From Streptomyces cinnamoneus (GTDB taxonomy: Bacteria; Actinomycetota; Actinomycetes; Streptomycetales; Streptomycetaceae): DNA of 64,000 nt. Position 1 is the first letter of the stretch, and each line of letters starts with the position of its first letter. The notes beneath the pieces were generated by a model. It ran no database searches and had not been told where the DNA came from. It was given only the letters and a program-made list of their open reading frames with translations. The DNA is taken from contig NZ_BMVB01000006.1 of NCBI RefSeq assembly GCF_014650495.1, positions 248,001 to 312,000 of the forward strand, in the 5' to 3' direction. A program made the position numbers and the translations under genes. Shown here piece by piece: positions 49,421-60,383 of this stretch.

Positions 49421-51622
49421 TCACAGCTCGTGGCCGAGGACCCCGGCGAGGGTCTCCAGCAGGTCGTGGGCGGCGTCCGGGATGACCGTTCCGGGCGGGA
49501 AGACGGCGGCGGCGCCCATCTCCCGCAGCGGCTCGACGTCCTGCGGCGGGATGACCCCGCCGACGACGATCATGATGTCCTCGCGGCCCTGTTCCTCCAG
49601 CTGCTCCCGCAGGGCGGGGACGAGCGTGAGGTGGCCGGCCGCCAGCGAGGAGACGCCCACGATGTGCACGTCCGCCTCGACCGCCTGCCGGGCGACCTCG
49701 GCCGGGGTCTGGAAGAGCGGGCCGACGTCCACGTCGAAGCCGAGGTCGGCGAAGGCGGTGGCGATCACCTTCTGGCCGCGGTCGTGGCCGTCCTGGCCCA
49801 TCTTGGCGACCAGGATGCGCGGCCGCCGGCCGTCCTCGCGCTCGAACGCCTCCACCAGCGCGCGGGTGCGCTCCACTCCGGACGACGGCCCGGCCTCCTC
49901 GCGGTACACACCGGCGATCGTACGGATCTGCCCGGCGTGCCGCCCGTAGACCTTCTCCAGGGCGTCGGAGATCTCGCCGACGGTGGCCTTGGCGCGGGCC
50001 GCGTCCACCGCGAGGGCCAGGAGGTTGCCGTCGAGCCCCTGGCCGGGGCCGGCCTCGGCGGCCCGGGTGAGGGCGTGCAGCGCGTCCTGGCAGGCGGCCT
50101 CGTCGCGCTCGGCCCGCAGCCGCTGCAGCTTCTCGATCTGCTGGGCGCGCACGGAGGAGTTGTCGACCTTGAGCACCTCGATCTGCTCGTCGCTGTCCAC
50201 CCGGTACTTGTTGACGCCGATCACCGGCTGCCGGCCGGAGTCGATGCGGGCCTGGGTGCGGGCGGCGGCCTCCTCGACGCGCAGCTTCGGGATGCCCGCG
50301 TCGATGGCCTGGGCCATGCCGCCGGCCGCCTCGACCTCCTGGATGTGCTGCCAGGCGCGGCGGGCGAGGTCGTGGGTGAGCCGCTCGACGTAGGCGCTGC
50401 CGCCCCAGGGGTCGATGACCCGGCAGGTCCCCGACTCCTGTTGCAGCAGCAGCTGGGTGTTGCGGGCGATGCGGGCGGAGAAGTCGGTGGGCAGGGCCAG
50501 CGCCTCGTCGAGGGCGTTGGTGTGCAGCGACTGGGTGTGCCCCTGGGTGGCGGCCATGGCCTCGACGCAGGTGCGCGCCACGTTGTTGAAGACGTCCTGG
50601 GCGGTCAGCGACCAGCCGGAGGTCTGCGAATGGGTGCGCAGGGAGAGCGACTTGACGTTCTTCGGCTCGAACTGCTTGACGAGCCGGGCCCACAGCAGCC
50701 GGGCCGCCCGCAGCTTGGCGATCTCCATGAAGTAGTTCATGCCGATGGCCCAGAAGAACGACAGCCGGGGTGCGAAGGCGTCGACGTCCAGTCCGGCGCC
50801 GAGCCCGGCGCGCAGGTACTCCACGCCATCGGCGAGGGTGTAGGCCAGCTCCAGGTCAGCGGTGGCCCCGGCCTCCTGGATGTGGTAGCCGGAGATGGAG
50901 ATGGAGTTGTAGCGCGGCATCTTCTGCGAGGTGTACGCGAAGATGTCGGAGATGATCCGCATCGAGGGCCGGGGCGGATAGATGTAGGTGTTGCGGACCA
51001 TGAACTCCTTGAGGATGTCGTTCTGGATGGTCCCGGCCAGCTTCTCGGGCGGCACGCCCTGTTCCTCGGCGGCCACGATGTAGAGCGCCAGCACGGGGAG
51101 CACCGCGCCGTTCATCGTCATCGACACGCTCATGCGGTCCAGCGGGATGCCGTCGAAGAGCTGCCGCATGTCGTAGATCGAGTCGATGGCGACGCCCGCC
51201 ATGCCGACGTCGCCGGTCACGCGCGGGTGGTCGCTGTCGTAGCCGCGGTGGGTCGGCAGGTCGAAGGCGACGGACAGCCCCTTCTGACCGGCCGCCAGGT
51301 TGCGGCGGTAGAAGGCGTTGGACTCCTCGGCCGTGGAGAAGCCGGCGTACTGCCGGATGGTCCAGGGCTGGTTGACGTACATCGTGGGGTAGGGGCCGCG
51401 CAGGTAGGGCGCGATGCCCGGGTAGGTGCCCAGGAAGTCCAGCCCGTCGAGGTCCTCGGCGGTGTAGAGCGGCTTGACGCCGATGCCTTCGGGCGTCTGC
51501 CAGAGCAGGTCCTCGACGCTCTTGCCCGTGCTCTCCTTCAGGGCTGCGCGCCAGGCCGCGGCGTCGGCGGGGCCGGCGGACGCCGGTCCCAGGTCGATGC
51601 CGGAGAAGTCGGGGATCGACAT
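49421..51622 (-). CDS. mutB: Methylmalonyl-CoA mutase large (catalytic) subunit
   Basis: A 733-residue protein of full expected length. The N-terminal barrel has [46 protein letters not shown], and [23 protein letters not shown] near residue 365. The C-terminal B12 domain has [19 protein letters not shown] with the cobalt-ligating His and DxHxxG motif. It isomerises methylmalonyl-CoA and succinyl-CoA and can supply methylmalonyl-CoA to polyketide synthases. Its ATG overlaps the mutA stop (TGATG), so the subunits are coupled. Confidence 0.96.
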   Translation of the reverse strand: MSIPDFSGIDLGPASAGPADAAAWRAALKESTGKSVEDLLWQTPEGIGVKPLYTAEDLDGLDFLGTYPGIAPYLRGPYPTMYVNQPWTIRQYAGFSTAEESNAFYRRNLAAGQKGLSVAFDLPTHRGYDSDHPRVTGDVGMAGVAIDSIYDMRQLFDGIPLDRMSVSMTMNGAVLPVLALYIVAAEEQGVPPEKLAGTIQNDILKEFMVRNTYIYPPRPSMRIISDIFAYTSQKMPRYNSISISGYHIQEAGATADLELAYTLADGVEYLRAGLGAGLDVDAFAPRLSFFWAIGMNYFMEIAKLRAARLLWARLVKQFEPKNVKSLSLRTHSQTSGWSLTAQDVFNNVARTCVEAMAATQGHTQSLHTNALDEALALPTDFSARIARNTQLLLQQESGTCRVIDPWGGSAYVERLTHDLARRAWQHIQEVEAAGGMAQAIDAGIPKLRVEEAAARTQARIDSGRQPVIGVNKYRVDSDEQIEVLKVDNSSVRAQQIEKLQRLRAERDEAACQDALHALTRAAEAGPGQGLDGNLLALAVDAARAKATVGEISDALEKVYGRHAGQIRTIAGVYREEAGPSSGVERTRALVEAFEREDGRRPRILVAKMGQDGHDRGQKVIATAFADLGFDVDVGPLFQTPAEVARQAVEADVHIVGVSSLAAGHLTLVPALREQLEEQGREDIMIVVGGVIPPQDVEPLREMGAAAVFPPGTVIPDAAHDLLETLAGVLGHEL

Positions 51623-53508
51623 CACGCCACTCCCATGCGGTCGAGGACGGAGGTGAGGACGGCGACGGCGTCGCCGCCGGCGAAGACGAACGCGTCGACC
51701 CCGGCCCGCAGGTACGCCTCCCGCTGCTCGCCGGCCGGCTTCCCCGCCAGGAGGACCCGTTCGGCGCCGGCGGCCCTGAGGGCGGTGGCGACGGCCTCGG
51801 CCTGTTCGGCGTAGAGCTTGTCGCTGGAGCACAGGCAGGCGACCGTGGCACCGCTGCGGACGAAGGCAGCGGCGACCGTGTCCGCGTCGACCGTGGCCGG
51901 TTCGTGGACGGGCTCGACGCCACCGGCCTGGAAGAGGTTGGCGGCGAAGGTCGCCCGGCCGGTGTGGGCGGCGGCGGGCCCGAGCGCGGCGAGGAAGACC
52001 CGCGGCCGGGCGCCGGTGGCGGCCAGGTGGGCGTCGGAGCGGGCGCGCAGCGCCTCGTACGCCTCGTCGCGGCGCACGCGGGGCAGGCCCCCCGTGGGGG
52101 CGGCCGGGGCGGCGTCGCGGTGGACGGGCTGTTCGCCCAGGTGGGGGAACTCGCTGACACCGGTGATGGGTTCGCGGCGGGTGGCGAGGTCGGCGGACCG
52201 CCGGCGCCAGGTGTCGGCGAGCCGCTCGGCGACGAGGCCGGAGCGCAGGGCGGCCGCCTGGCCGCCGGCCCGTTCGAGCTCCTGGAACCAGGCCCAGGCG
52301 GCGTGCGCGAGCTCGTCGGTGAGCCGCTCGACGTACCAGGAGCCGCCCGCCGGGTCGACGACGCGCGCGAGGTGGGACTCCTCCAGCAGGATGGAGGAGG
52401 TGTTGCGGGCGATGCGGCGGGCGAAGGCGTCGGGCAGGCCGAGGGCCTCGTCGAAGGGCAGGACGGTCACGGCGTCCGCGCCGCCCACCCCGGCGCCCAG
52501 GCAGGCGATGGTGGTGCGCAGCATGTTCACCCACGGGTCCCGACGGGTCATCATCACCGATGAGGTGACCGCGTGCTGGCGCTGGGCGCGCGCGGCGGGT
52601 GCCGCGCCGCTGACCTCCGCGACGCGGGACCACAGCCGTCGCGCGGCGCGCAGCTTGGCGATGGTAAGGAACTGGTCGGCGGTGGCGGCGTAGCGGAACT
52701 CCAGCTGGGCGCAGGCCGCGTCGGTGCTCAGCCCCGCGGCGGTGAGCGCGCGGAGGTAGGCGACGCCCGTGGCGAGGGAGCAGCCCAGTTCCTGGGCGGC
52801 CGAGGCGCCGGCGTCGTGGTACGGCAGGGCGTCGACGGTCAGGGCGCGGATGCCGGGGCGCTCGCGCAGGCAGCGGGCGGCGAGGGCGGCGGCGGCCGCG
52901 AGGGGGCCGGCGGGGTCGGTGTCGCCGCCGGTGCGGGCGAGCGTGCCCAGCGGGTCGGCGCCGAGGTTGCCGTGGGACGCCTCGCGCGGCACCTCGCGCT
53001 CGTCGTGGAGGCCGAGCAGGCAGGCGGCCGCGGTCTCGAACTCGGCGCCGGCGTCGAGGACGAGGGGCGCCAGGTCGAGGTAGACGCCGTCCAGTGCGGC
53101 GGGCAGGGCGGCGACGGGCAGTCCGGCGGTGCCGACGGTCATCCAGAGGGAGGTGACGCCGTTCTCCAGGTCGGCGAGGACGGCCTCGTTGGTCCGGCGC
53201 GGGTCGGGGCGGCCGTGGTGCTGACGGACGTCCCAGCCGGTCAGTGCGGTCCCGGCCACGGTGGACCCGCGCACGAAGGGCGGGAAGCCGGGGTGGCCGG
53301 CCGCGGGGGCCTCGTCGTCGGCCGTGTAGAGCGGACGGGTGGCGAGCCCGTCCTGGAGTGCGGTGGCCAGCGCGTCCTCGGCCGCCGGCCCCTCGGCCAC
53401 GGTGCCCGCTCTGCTCAGTACGCCTGCGACGAGGCGCTGCCATTGGGTGCGGGTCGCGTCAGGGAACTCGGCGGCCAGGGAGAAGCCATCATCAGGCAGG
53501 ACCGTCAT
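51622..53508 (-). CDS. mutA: Methylmalonyl-CoA mutase small (beta) subunit
   Basis: A 628-residue protein homologous to the large subunit but shorter. It keeps barrel segments ([68 protein letters not shown]). The B12 domain has [17 protein letters not shown] and lacks the DxHxxG cobalamin motif, as expected for the non-catalytic subunit. ATG 53508 has no clear ribosome-binding site, unlike most neighbours. It is the first gene of the mutA-mutB-meaB operon. Confidence 0.93.
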   Translation of the reverse strand: MTVLPDDGFSLAAEFPDATRTQWQRLVAGVLSRAGTVAEGPAAEDALATALQDGLATRPLYTADDEAPAAGHPGFPPFVRGSTVAGTALTGWDVRQHHGRPDPRRTNEAVLADLENGVTSLWMTVGTAGLPVAALPAALDGVYLDLAPLVLDAGAEFETAAACLLGLHDEREVPREASHGNLGADPLGTLARTGGDTDPAGPLAAAAALAARCLRERPGIRALTVDALPYHDAGASAAQELGCSLATGVAYLRALTAAGLSTDAACAQLEFRYAATADQFLTIAKLRAARRLWSRVAEVSGAAPAARAQRQHAVTSSVMMTRRDPWVNMLRTTIACLGAGVGGADAVTVLPFDEALGLPDAFARRIARNTSSILLEESHLARVVDPAGGSWYVERLTDELAHAAWAWFQELERAGGQAAALRSGLVAERLADTWRRRSADLATRREPITGVSEFPHLGEQPVHRDAAPAAPTGGLPRVRRDEAYEALRARSDAHLAATGARPRVFLAALGPAAAHTGRATFAANLFQAGGVEPVHEPATVDADTVAAAFVRSGATVACLCSSDKLYAEQAEAVATALRAAGAERVLLAGKPAGEQREAYLRAGVDAFVFAGGDAVAVLTSVLDRMGVA

Positions 53509-53612
53509 GGGGGGAAGGCTAGGGGAGCTGGTGCGCCCGACAGCAGGGGCAACCGCTGTGACCTTGGCCTCTTCCTCCCGGACTGCTGCGGGGCTCCTGC
53601 GAGGGGGGCTGC

Positions 53613-54617
53613 TCAGCCCTTCGGCGCGCAGGCCCGCGCCGGGTCGTCGTGGGTGAGCACGCAACCGATGGTGGCTGCGCGGTCCTTGCCGTAACGGGCG
53701 GTCAGTGCGTCCCGGAAGTCGGTCCACTGGCGGCGGGTGTCGGTGATGGCGGCGCGGACGGCGCGGTCGAAGTTGTCGGCCGTCCTGCCGCGGTCGGTGG
53801 CGGGGTTGCCGGTGGCGCCGGTGGCCGGGTCGATGAGGCCGGTGTCCTTGTTGAGGCCGGAGTGCTGGACGCGCTGGGAGCAGCCCAGGGGCAGCAGCGA
53901 GAAGCAGCCGGTGGTGAGCTCGCGGGGGACGTCCGCGGCCGCCGGCGGGCGGCCGGTGGACAGGGCGAGCAGCGGGGAGGGGGCGGGCAGGCCGAGGCCG
54001 GGCGGGTTGTCCTTGCCCAGGGGGCGGCCGGTGGCCGCCTTGTCGGCCCAGTTGCTGTGCGAGTAGAAGTCCTGTACGCCGTGCAGGGCGCGACCGAGGC
54101 CCTCGATGGCCTCGCACTTGTTGCGGCCGGGCACGCCGAGGCTGAAGGTGCAGTCCCTGGTGAGGTCACTCTCGCGGGGGGCGACCGTGCCGTCGGCCTT
54201 GAGCGTGCCGCCGGCGGCGTCGACGCCTTCGCGGAAGCGGCTCTGCAGCTTGGCGACGCACGCCTGGAGCTGCCGGGTGGCCTCCTCGCGGCTGCGCGGG
54301 TATCCGGCGGCGGTGAGGAAGTCGGCGTTGTCGCAGTGCGCCTCGGGGGTGGCGATCTCGTCGGTGTCGGGGGCGCCGACGGCGCCGAAGGTGCCCTTGT
54401 GGCCCGCTATCTGGTCCAGGGAGCGGGGCTCGAAGCAGGTGCCGTCCGAGGGCCGGCCAGGTGCGCAGGCGAGGGCGGCGCGGGTGATGCGCTCGTGCTC
54501 GGCGTGCTGGCCGAGGGCGTTGACCGTGCCGAACGCCTGGGCGGACGGCGCCTGGGCGGTGAGCAGCGCGGCCGGGGTCAGGGCGGCGGCGCCCATCAGC
54601 AGCGTGGCGCGGCGCAT
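53613..54617 (-). CDS. CinY-like secreted protein
   Basis: A 334-residue exported protein. MRRATLLMGAAALTPAALLTAQAPSAQAFG is a signal peptide with cleavage near AQA-FG. The mature part has HAEHERITRAALAC, then ALHGVQDFYSHSNWADKA, a motif shared with CinY, Het-C and VWA7-type proteins that recalls zinc-phospholipase folds. Ten or so Cys residues suggest disulphides. The gene family is widespread in Streptomyces, but the function is unknown. The ATG at 54617 is used; a GTG 27 nt upstream is in frame. It follows the PP2C-type gene on the same strand. Confidence 0.75.
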   Translation of the reverse strand: MRRATLLMGAAALTPAALLTAQAPSAQAFGTVNALGQHAEHERITRAALACAPGRPSDGTCFEPRSLDQIAGHKGTFGAVGAPDTDEIATPEAHCDNADFLTAAGYPRSREEATRQLQACVAKLQSRFREGVDAAGGTLKADGTVAPRESDLTRDCTFSLGVPGRNKCEAIEGLGRALHGVQDFYSHSNWADKAATGRPLGKDNPPGLGLPAPSPLLALSTGRPPAAADVPRELTTGCFSLLPLGCSQRVQHSGLNKDTGLIDPATGATGNPATDRGRTADNFDRAVRAAITDTRRQWTDFRDALTARYGKDRAATIGCVLTHDDPARACAPKG

Positions 54618-54735
54618 GGTGTGACGTCTGGGGTTCCCCACGGGGTTCTTCTTGCCTTTCCGACGGTTCGTCAGGGACGGAAGCGACAGTGGACCCGGAG
54701 AACGGCACATCGCGCAAATCAGGGGCCGATTGCGG

Positions 54736-56811
54736 TCAGTCCGGATGGTGTCGGTCCGGTACGACGAATTCGCACCATACGGACTTACCGCCGCCGCGCG
54801 GCTCCACGCCCCAGACGTCCGCGAGCTGGTCGATCAGCAGCAGTCCGCGGCCCGAGACCTGCGACTCCCCCGGCTCCCGGCGGCGCGGCAGGGCGCTGGA
54901 CTTGTCCTCGACCTCGATGCGCACACGGCGTTCGGGGCCGGGGAGCATGCGGATGGTCACCACGGCGGAGCCGTCGGTGTGCAGCAGGGCGTTGGTGACC
55001 AGTTCGTCGGCGGCCAGCTCGATCTCGTCGGAGCGTTCGCGGGCGCCCCAGGCCCGTACGGCGGCGCGGATCATGTGCCGGCCGGCGGACAGGGCCTCGG
55101 GGTCGGCGGGGGCGATGTGCTGCTGGAGCTTGCCGCCGCCGGGGGTGGCCGCGCCCTGGCGGCGCAGCAGCAGGACGGCCATGTCGTCCTCGCCGACGCG
55201 CTCGCCGACCACCTCGCACAGCAGGTCGGCGAGGCTCTGCAGCTCGTAGGGGCCGTCGCGGACGATGCCGGTGAGCTGGTGCATGCCCTCGTCGAGGTCG
55301 GAGCCGGGGACTTCGACGAGGCCGTCGGTGAACAGCAGCAGGGTCTCCCCCGGGTCGATCTCCACGGTGGTGACGGGGTAGTCGGGACGGCCGAACTCCG
55401 CGGAGAGGCCCAGCGGCAGCCCGCCGGAGACGGGCAGGCGGCGGCAGGTGCCGTCGGCGTGCCGGAGCAGCGGGTCGATGTGGCCGGCGCGCACCAGGTG
55501 GACGATGCCGGTGGTGAGGTCGGCCTCGGCGTAGGTGCAGGTGGCGAAGCGGTCGGTGTCGAGTTCGTGGAGGAAGGCGGAGGCGCGGGCCATGACGGTG
55601 GCCGGGGCGTGGCCCTCGGTGGCGTAGGCCCGCAGGACGATGCGCAGCTGGCCCATGACGGCGGCGGCGTGGGTGTCGTGACCCTGGACGTCGCCGATGA
55701 CGGCGCCGACGCGGCCGCCGGGCAGGGGGATGGCGTCGTACCAGTCGCCGCCGATGTCGCGGCCCATGCGGGCGGAGCGGTAGCGCACCGCGATGCTCGC
55801 GCCGGGGATGTCGGGAATGCGGCGGGGCAGCATGGACTGCTGCAGGCCCTTGGCGAGGTCGTGCTCCTGGTCGAAGAGCATGGCGCGGGCGATGCTCTGC
55901 GCGAGACTGCTGCTCAGGACGATGAAGAGGTTGCGTTCGTGCTGGGTGAAGCCGCGCGCGTCGCGGTAGAGGAGGCCGAGCGCGCCGATCGGGCGGGCCT
56001 GGGCGATCAGCGGGAGGTAGGCGGCGGAGGCGATGCCGATGTCCTTGATCCGCTCCCACAGCCAGGGGTAGCAGGAGGCGAACTCCTCCCGGGATTCGAT
56101 GAAGCGCGGGGTGAGGGTGCGGATGACCTCGCTCATGGGGAAGTTGTCGTCGACGCGGGTGTAGCGGGTGCCGGGGATGAAGTGCTCCGAGGGGCCCTCG
56201 GCCACCAGGTGGATCCGGCCGGCGTCGAGGAGCCCCAGGACGAGCAGGTCGGAGCCGAGGTGCTCGACGGCCTGGGCGTCCTTGAAGAAGTCGATGACGT
56301 CCTGGACGGTCCGGGCGTGGGCGAGGGCGGCGGTGATGGTCTCCACGACGGTGGTCTGGTGGCGGTGCTCGTCGTCCTGCAGCCGCGGGCCGGCCTGGTC
56401 GAGCTCCTCGGTGGCGTCCCGGACGACGCCGACGATGCGCCGGGGGCGCCCTTGCTCGTCACGCTGGATGCGGCCCTGGGTGTAGGTCCAGCGCAGGCTG
56501 CCGTCGTCGGTGCGGACGCGGTAGTAGGCGCCGTAGAACTCGCTGCCGTCCTTCAGGGCGCGGGAGACCAGGGCGTCGAGGCGGCTCGCGTCGGTGCGCG
56601 GCAGCCGGCCGCTGAGATCGGAGATGCTGCCGTGGTACGTGCCCGGGGGCACGTGCAGGATCTCCAGGGCCACCGGGTCCAGGTGGAGCCGGTCGTTGTC
56701 GAGGTCCCAGTCGAAGCTTCCGGTGCGGTTGAGGGCGAGGATCAGCTCCGGGCGAGCGGGCCAGTCGCCCGGTGCCGGTACGGCGGCAGGCGTCGCTCCC
56801 CGATCAACCAT
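54736..56811 (-). CDS. PAS/GAF/PP2C-type phosphatase with HATPase anti-sigma domain
   Basis: A 691-residue signalling protein. Residues 25-140 form a PAS domain (LNRTGSFDWDLDNDRLHLDPVALEIL, WTYTQGRIQRDEQGRPRRIVGVVRDATE). Residues 160-310 form a GAF domain (IGIASAAYLPLIAQARPIGALGLLYRDARGF). Residues 330-540 form the SpoIIE-type PP2C phosphatase (RDIGGDWYDAIPLPGGRVGAVIGDVQGHD, GETLLLFTDGLVE, EDDMAVLLLRR). A C-terminal HATPase_c domain (ELAADELVTNALLHTDG, GRGLLLIDQLADVWGV) follows. Such proteins control anti-sigma/anti-anti-sigma switches. ATG 56811 is chosen from the lack of conservation upstream. Confidence 0.92.
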   Translation of the reverse strand: MVDRGATPAAVPAPGDWPARPELILALNRTGSFDWDLDNDRLHLDPVALEILHVPPGTYHGSISDLSGRLPRTDASRLDALVSRALKDGSEFYGAYYRVRTDDGSLRWTYTQGRIQRDEQGRPRRIVGVVRDATEELDQAGPRLQDDEHRHQTTVVETITAALAHARTVQDVIDFFKDAQAVEHLGSDLLVLGLLDAGRIHLVAEGPSEHFIPGTRYTRVDDNFPMSEVIRTLTPRFIESREEFASCYPWLWERIKDIGIASAAYLPLIAQARPIGALGLLYRDARGFTQHERNLFIVLSSSLAQSIARAMLFDQEHDLAKGLQQSMLPRRIPDIPGASIAVRYRSARMGRDIGGDWYDAIPLPGGRVGAVIGDVQGHDTHAAAVMGQLRIVLRAYATEGHAPATVMARASAFLHELDTDRFATCTYAEADLTTGIVHLVRAGHIDPLLRHADGTCRRLPVSGGLPLGLSAEFGRPDYPVTTVEIDPGETLLLFTDGLVEVPGSDLDEGMHQLTGIVRDGPYELQSLADLLCEVVGERVGEDDMAVLLLRRQGAATPGGGKLQQHIAPADPEALSAGRHMIRAAVRAWGARERSDEIELAADELVTNALLHTDGSAVVTIRMLPGPERRVRIEVEDKSSALPRRREPGESQVSGRGLLLIDQLADVWGVEPRGGGKSVWCEFVVPDRHHPD

Positions 56812-56891
56812 AGAGCCACTCTGCCACCTTTTGCCCGTTTCTTCGATGTGACTGCACGATCTGGAGGGGCGCAAGTGGTACGGATACCGCC

Positions 56892-58328
56892 ATGGAGTGG
56901 TTCACGGCATCGGGGTACTGGCTGAGCCGGCTGGTCCTCCAGCGGGCACTCGCCGGCATCTACCTGATCGCCTTCGTCTCAGCCGCCGTGCAGTTCCGCG
57001 CCCTGATCGGCGAGCGGGGCATGCTGCCGGTGCCCCGGTTCGTGGCGTACGCACCGCTGCGCCGGGCGCCCAGCGTCTTCCACTTCCACTACTCGGACCG
57101 CTTCTTCGCCGCCTGGGCGTGGGGCGGTGCGCTGCTGTCGGCCGCGGTGGTGGCGGGCGCCGCGGACGCGGTGCCGCTGGGGGCGGCGATGGCCATGTGG
57201 GCGCTTTTGTGGGTGCTCTACCTGTCGATCGTCAACGTGGGCCAGACCTGGTACAGCTTCGGCTGGGAGTCACTGCTGCTGGAGGCCGGGTTCCTGGCCG
57301 TCTTCCTGGGCAACGCCCGGACGGACCCGCCCGTGCTCGTGCTGTGGCTGCTGCGCTGGCTGGTCTTCCGCGTCGAGTTCGGCGCGGGCCTGATCAAGAT
57401 GCGCGGGGACGCCTGCTGGCGCGACCTGACGTGCCTGTACTACCACCACGAGACACAGCCCATGCCGGGCCCGCTGAGCTGGTTCTTCCACCGGCTGCCC
57501 CGGCCGCTGCACCGGGTGGAGACCGGCGCCAACCACGTCGCGCAGCTGGTGGTGCCCTTCGGCCTCTTCACGCCCCAGCCCTTCGCGAGCGTCGCCGCGG
57601 GCCTGATCATCGTCACCCAGCTGTGGCTGGTGGCCTCCGGCAACTTCGCGTGGCTCAACTGGCTGACGATCGTGCTCGCCTTCGCCGCCGTCGACGGATC
57701 GGCGATGGCGGAGCTGTTCTCCCTGCCCGGCCACACGCCTCTGGCGGGCGCCCCGGTCTGGTACGAGGTCCTGGTGCTCGCCGTCACGGTGCTGGTGGCG
57801 GTGCTCAGCTGGTGGCCGGTGCGCAACCTGCTCTCCTCGCACCAGCGCATGAACATGTCCTTCAACGCCCTGCACCTGGTCAACACCTACGGCGCCTTCG
57901 GCAGCATCAACCGCAGCCGCTTCGAAGTGGTCGTCGAGGGCACCGACGAGGAGACCCTCGGCGGCGGGACGGTCTGGCGGGAGTACGGCTTCCGGGGCAA
58001 GCCCGGCGACCCCCGCCGGCTGCCCCGCCAGTTCGCCCCGTACCACCTGCGGCTCGACTGGCTGATGTGGTTCGCCGGGATCTCGCCGGGCTACGCGCGC
58101 GAATGGTTCGGCCCCTTCGTCGAACGGCTGCTGACGGGCGACCGGGCGACGCTGCGGCTGCTGCGCCACAACCCCTTCCCCGCCGCCCCGCCCACCCACG
58201 TCCGCGCGCGGCTGTACCTCTACCGCTTCACCACCTGGCGCGAACTGCGCGAGACGGGCGCCTGGTGGCACCGCACGCTCGCGGGCGAGTTCCTGCCGCC
58301 GACGCGCCTGGCCGAACGCCCGTCCTGA
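56892..58328 (+). CDS. Lipase maturation factor family membrane protein
   Basis: A 478-residue multi-pass membrane protein. WYSFGWESLLLEAGFLAVFLG, RVEFGAGLIKMRGDACWRDLTCLYYHHETQPMPGPLSWFFH and NLLSSHQRMNMSFNALHLVNTYGAFGSINRSRFEVVVEGT are the LMF signature segments. The C-terminal soluble part (WREYGFRGKPGDPRRLPRQFAPYHLRLDWLMWFAG) is complete. Bacterial members have unknown roles but are common near cell-envelope genes. It begins at ATG 56892, 80 bp from the divergent PP2C gene. It shares distant ancestry with the HTTM protein of the cluster. Confidence 0.9.
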   Translation: MEWFTASGYWLSRLVLQRALAGIYLIAFVSAAVQFRALIGERGMLPVPRFVAYAPLRRAPSVFHFHYSDRFFAAWAWGGALLSAAVVAGAADAVPLGAAMAMWALLWVLYLSIVNVGQTWYSFGWESLLLEAGFLAVFLGNARTDPPVLVLWLLRWLVFRVEFGAGLIKMRGDACWRDLTCLYYHHETQPMPGPLSWFFHRLPRPLHRVETGANHVAQLVVPFGLFTPQPFASVAAGLIIVTQLWLVASGNFAWLNWLTIVLAFAAVDGSAMAELFSLPGHTPLAGAPVWYEVLVLAVTVLVAVLSWWPVRNLLSSHQRMNMSFNALHLVNTYGAFGSINRSRFEVVVEGTDEETLGGGTVWREYGFRGKPGDPRRLPRQFAPYHLRLDWLMWFAGISPGYAREWFGPFVERLLTGDRATLRLLRHNPFPAAPPTHVRARLYLYRFTTWRELRETGAWWHRTLAGEFLPPTRLAERPS

Positions 58329-58382
58329 AGGCGTGCGGCCCCCCGGGCCGTGGCGCACGGTGGTGGTGTGGAGGTGGGTGCC

Positions 58383-59390
58383 ATGGAGGCCGTGGAGGCG
58401 CTGGAGCGGATCGCGTTCCTGCTGGAGCGCGCACAGGCCCCGACGTACCGCGTCAAGGCATTCCGCACGGCCGCCGCGGTGGTCGCGGGGATGCCGGAGG
58501 AGGAGGTGCGGCGCCGGGCGGCGGGGCAGTTGCTGACGGACCTGAAGGGCATCGGCCCCAAGACCGCGGCCGTGGTGGCCGAGGCGGTGCGCGGCGAGGT
58601 GCCCGCCTACCTGGCCCGGCTGGAGGAGGAGGCCGGCGAGCCGCTGGCCGAGGGCGGCCTGGCGCTCCGGGCGGCGCTGCGCGGCGACTGCCACCTGCAC
58701 TCGGACTGGTCGGACGGCGGCAGCCCGATCGACGAGATGGCGCGCGCGGCCCGGGACCTGGGCCACGAGTGGGCCGTCCTGACCGACCACTCCCCGCGGC
58801 TGACGATCGCCCGGGGGCTCTCCCCGGAGCGGCTGCGCGCGCAGCTGCGCGCGATCGCCGAGGTCAACGAGCGGCTCGGGAACGGCTTCCGGCTGCTGAC
58901 GGGCATCGAGTGCGACATCCTGGCCGACGGCTCGCTGGACCAGGAGCAGGAGCTGCTGGAACAGCTGGACGTGGTGGTCGCCTCGGTCCACTCCAAGCTG
59001 CGCATGGACGCGGAGGACATGACCCGGCGCATGGTCTCGGCGGTCGCCAGCCCGCTCGTGGACGTGCTCGGGCACTGCACGGGGCGGATCCTGGGGCACC
59101 GGCCCGAGTCGCAGTTCGACGCGGCGATGGTCTTCGCCGCGTGCACCCGCTTCGGCACCGCCGTGGAGATCAACAGCCGGCCCGAGCGGCTCGACCCGCC
59201 GCGCCGGCTGCTGCGCGAGGCGCTGGACGCCGGGGTGCTGTTCTCGGTGGACAGCGACGCCCACGCCCCCGGCCAGCTCGACTGGCAGATCCACGGCTGT
59301 GCCCGCGCCGAGGAGTGCGGCGTGCCGCCCGAACGGGTCATCACCACCTGGACGGCGGAACGCCTGCTGGACTGGGCCGGGTCGAAGTGA
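58383..59390 (+). CDS. PHP domain protein with helix-hairpin-helix segment (PolX-like C-terminal part)
   Basis: A 335-residue protein. The N-terminal helix-hairpin-helix (RVKAFRTAAAVVAGMP, LLTDLKGIGPKTAAVVAEA) recalls DNA-binding segments of family X polymerases. The PHP phosphoesterase domain follows with DCHLHSDWSDGGSPIDEM, LTDHSPRLTIARGL, GIECDILADGS, VVVASVHSK and FSVDSDAHAP, so the metal-binding histidines and aspartates are intact. It probably acts as a DNA 3'-end or phosphate-processing enzyme. ATG 58383 follows GGAGG by 8 nt. The stop overlaps the DNA ligase start (GTGA), tying it to repair. Confidence 0.88.
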   Translation: MEAVEALERIAFLLERAQAPTYRVKAFRTAAAVVAGMPEEEVRRRAAGQLLTDLKGIGPKTAAVVAEAVRGEVPAYLARLEEEAGEPLAEGGLALRAALRGDCHLHSDWSDGGSPIDEMARAARDLGHEWAVLTDHSPRLTIARGLSPERLRAQLRAIAEVNERLGNGFRLLTGIECDILADGSLDQEQELLEQLDVVVASVHSKLRMDAEDMTRRMVSAVASPLVDVLGHCTGRILGHRPESQFDAAMVFAACTRFGTAVEINSRPERLDPPRRLLREALDAGVLFSVDSDAHAPGQLDWQIHGCARAEECGVPPERVITTWTAERLLDWAGSK

Positions 59391-60349
59391 ACCGGCCCGC
59401 CCCCGCGCTGCCCCGCATCCGCCCGATGCTGGCCACACCGGCGCCGCTGCCCGCCGAGGGCGAGGACGCCGCGTGGGGCTTCGAGGTCAAGTGGGACGGG
59501 GTGCGCTGCGTCGTCGGCGTCCCCGGCGACGGCACGGTCCGCCTGGTCACCCGGGCCGGCAACGACACCACCGCCGCCTACCCGGAGCTGCAGGGGCTCG
59601 GCGAGCAGCTGGCCGGGCGCCCCGCGGTGCTCGACGGCGAGGTCGTCGTCCTGGACGGGGCAGGGCGCCCCGACTTCGGTCTGCTGCAGCGCCGCATGGG
59701 GGTGCTCGACCCGCGCCGCGCGGCGCAGCTGGCGTTGCAGTACCCCGTCCGCCTGATGCTCTTCGACGTCCTGCACCTCGACGGCGACTCCCTGCTCGAC
59801 GCCGCCTACCGGGACCGCCGGGCCGTCCTCGCCGGGCTGGGCCTCGACGGACCCGGCTGGTCGGCGCCCGCCCATCTGGAGGGGCACGGCCGGCAGGCGT
59901 GGGAGGCCACGCTGGGCAGCGGCTTCGAGGGCGTGGTCGCCAAACGGCTGTCGTCCCCGTACACCCCGGGGGTGCGGTCACCCCACTGGCGCAAGACCAA
60001 GCACGTCGTCACGCTCGACGTGACCATCGGCGGCTGGACGGAGGGACGCGGCGCGCTCACCGGCCTGCCCGGCGCGCTCCTCACGGGCCTGCGGGATGCG
60101 GAGGGCCTGCGCTACACCGGCTCCGTCGGCTCCGGCCTGTCCGAGTCCGAACGCCGCGACCTCGCCCGCTACCTGGCGGTGCTCACCCGCCCGGACTCCC
60201 CCTTCCGGGAGCCGGTCGACGTGACGGGCGCGCACTGGGTCGAGCCGCGGCTGGTGGCGGAGGTGACCTTCACGGGCTGGACACCGGGCGGACGCCTGCG
60301 CCACCCGACGTGGCACCGCCTGCGACCGGATCTCACGGACCTGGGGTGA
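59387..60349 (+). CDS. ATP-dependent DNA ligase (LigC/LigD-ligase type)
   Basis: A 320-residue ligase. WGFEVKWDGVRCVV carries the adenylated Lys (KxDG, near residue 35). LDGEVVVLDG, LMLFDVLHLDG, GFEGVVAKRL and HWRKTKHV follow as motifs III to V. The C-terminal OB fold (GWTEGRGALTGLPGALLTGL, VEPRLVAEVTFTGW) is present. It seals nicks during non-homologous end-joining. It starts at GTG 59387, overlapping the PHP gene by 4 nt. The LigD polymerase domain is encoded separately next door, on the opposite strand. Confidence 0.93.
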   Translation: MNRPAPALPRIRPMLATPAPLPAEGEDAAWGFEVKWDGVRCVVGVPGDGTVRLVTRAGNDTTAAYPELQGLGEQLAGRPAVLDGEVVVLDGAGRPDFGLLQRRMGVLDPRRAAQLALQYPVRLMLFDVLHLDGDSLLDAAYRDRRAVLAGLGLDGPGWSAPAHLEGHGRQAWEATLGSGFEGVVAKRLSSPYTPGVRSPHWRKTKHVVTLDVTIGGWTEGRGALTGLPGALLTGLRDAEGLRYTGSVGSGLSESERRDLARYLAVLTRPDSPFREPVDVTGAHWVEPRLVAEVTFTGWTPGGRLRHPTWHRLRPDLTDLG

Positions 60350-60383
60350 GCCCCCGGCGCCGGACGGACCGACATCCCCCTGC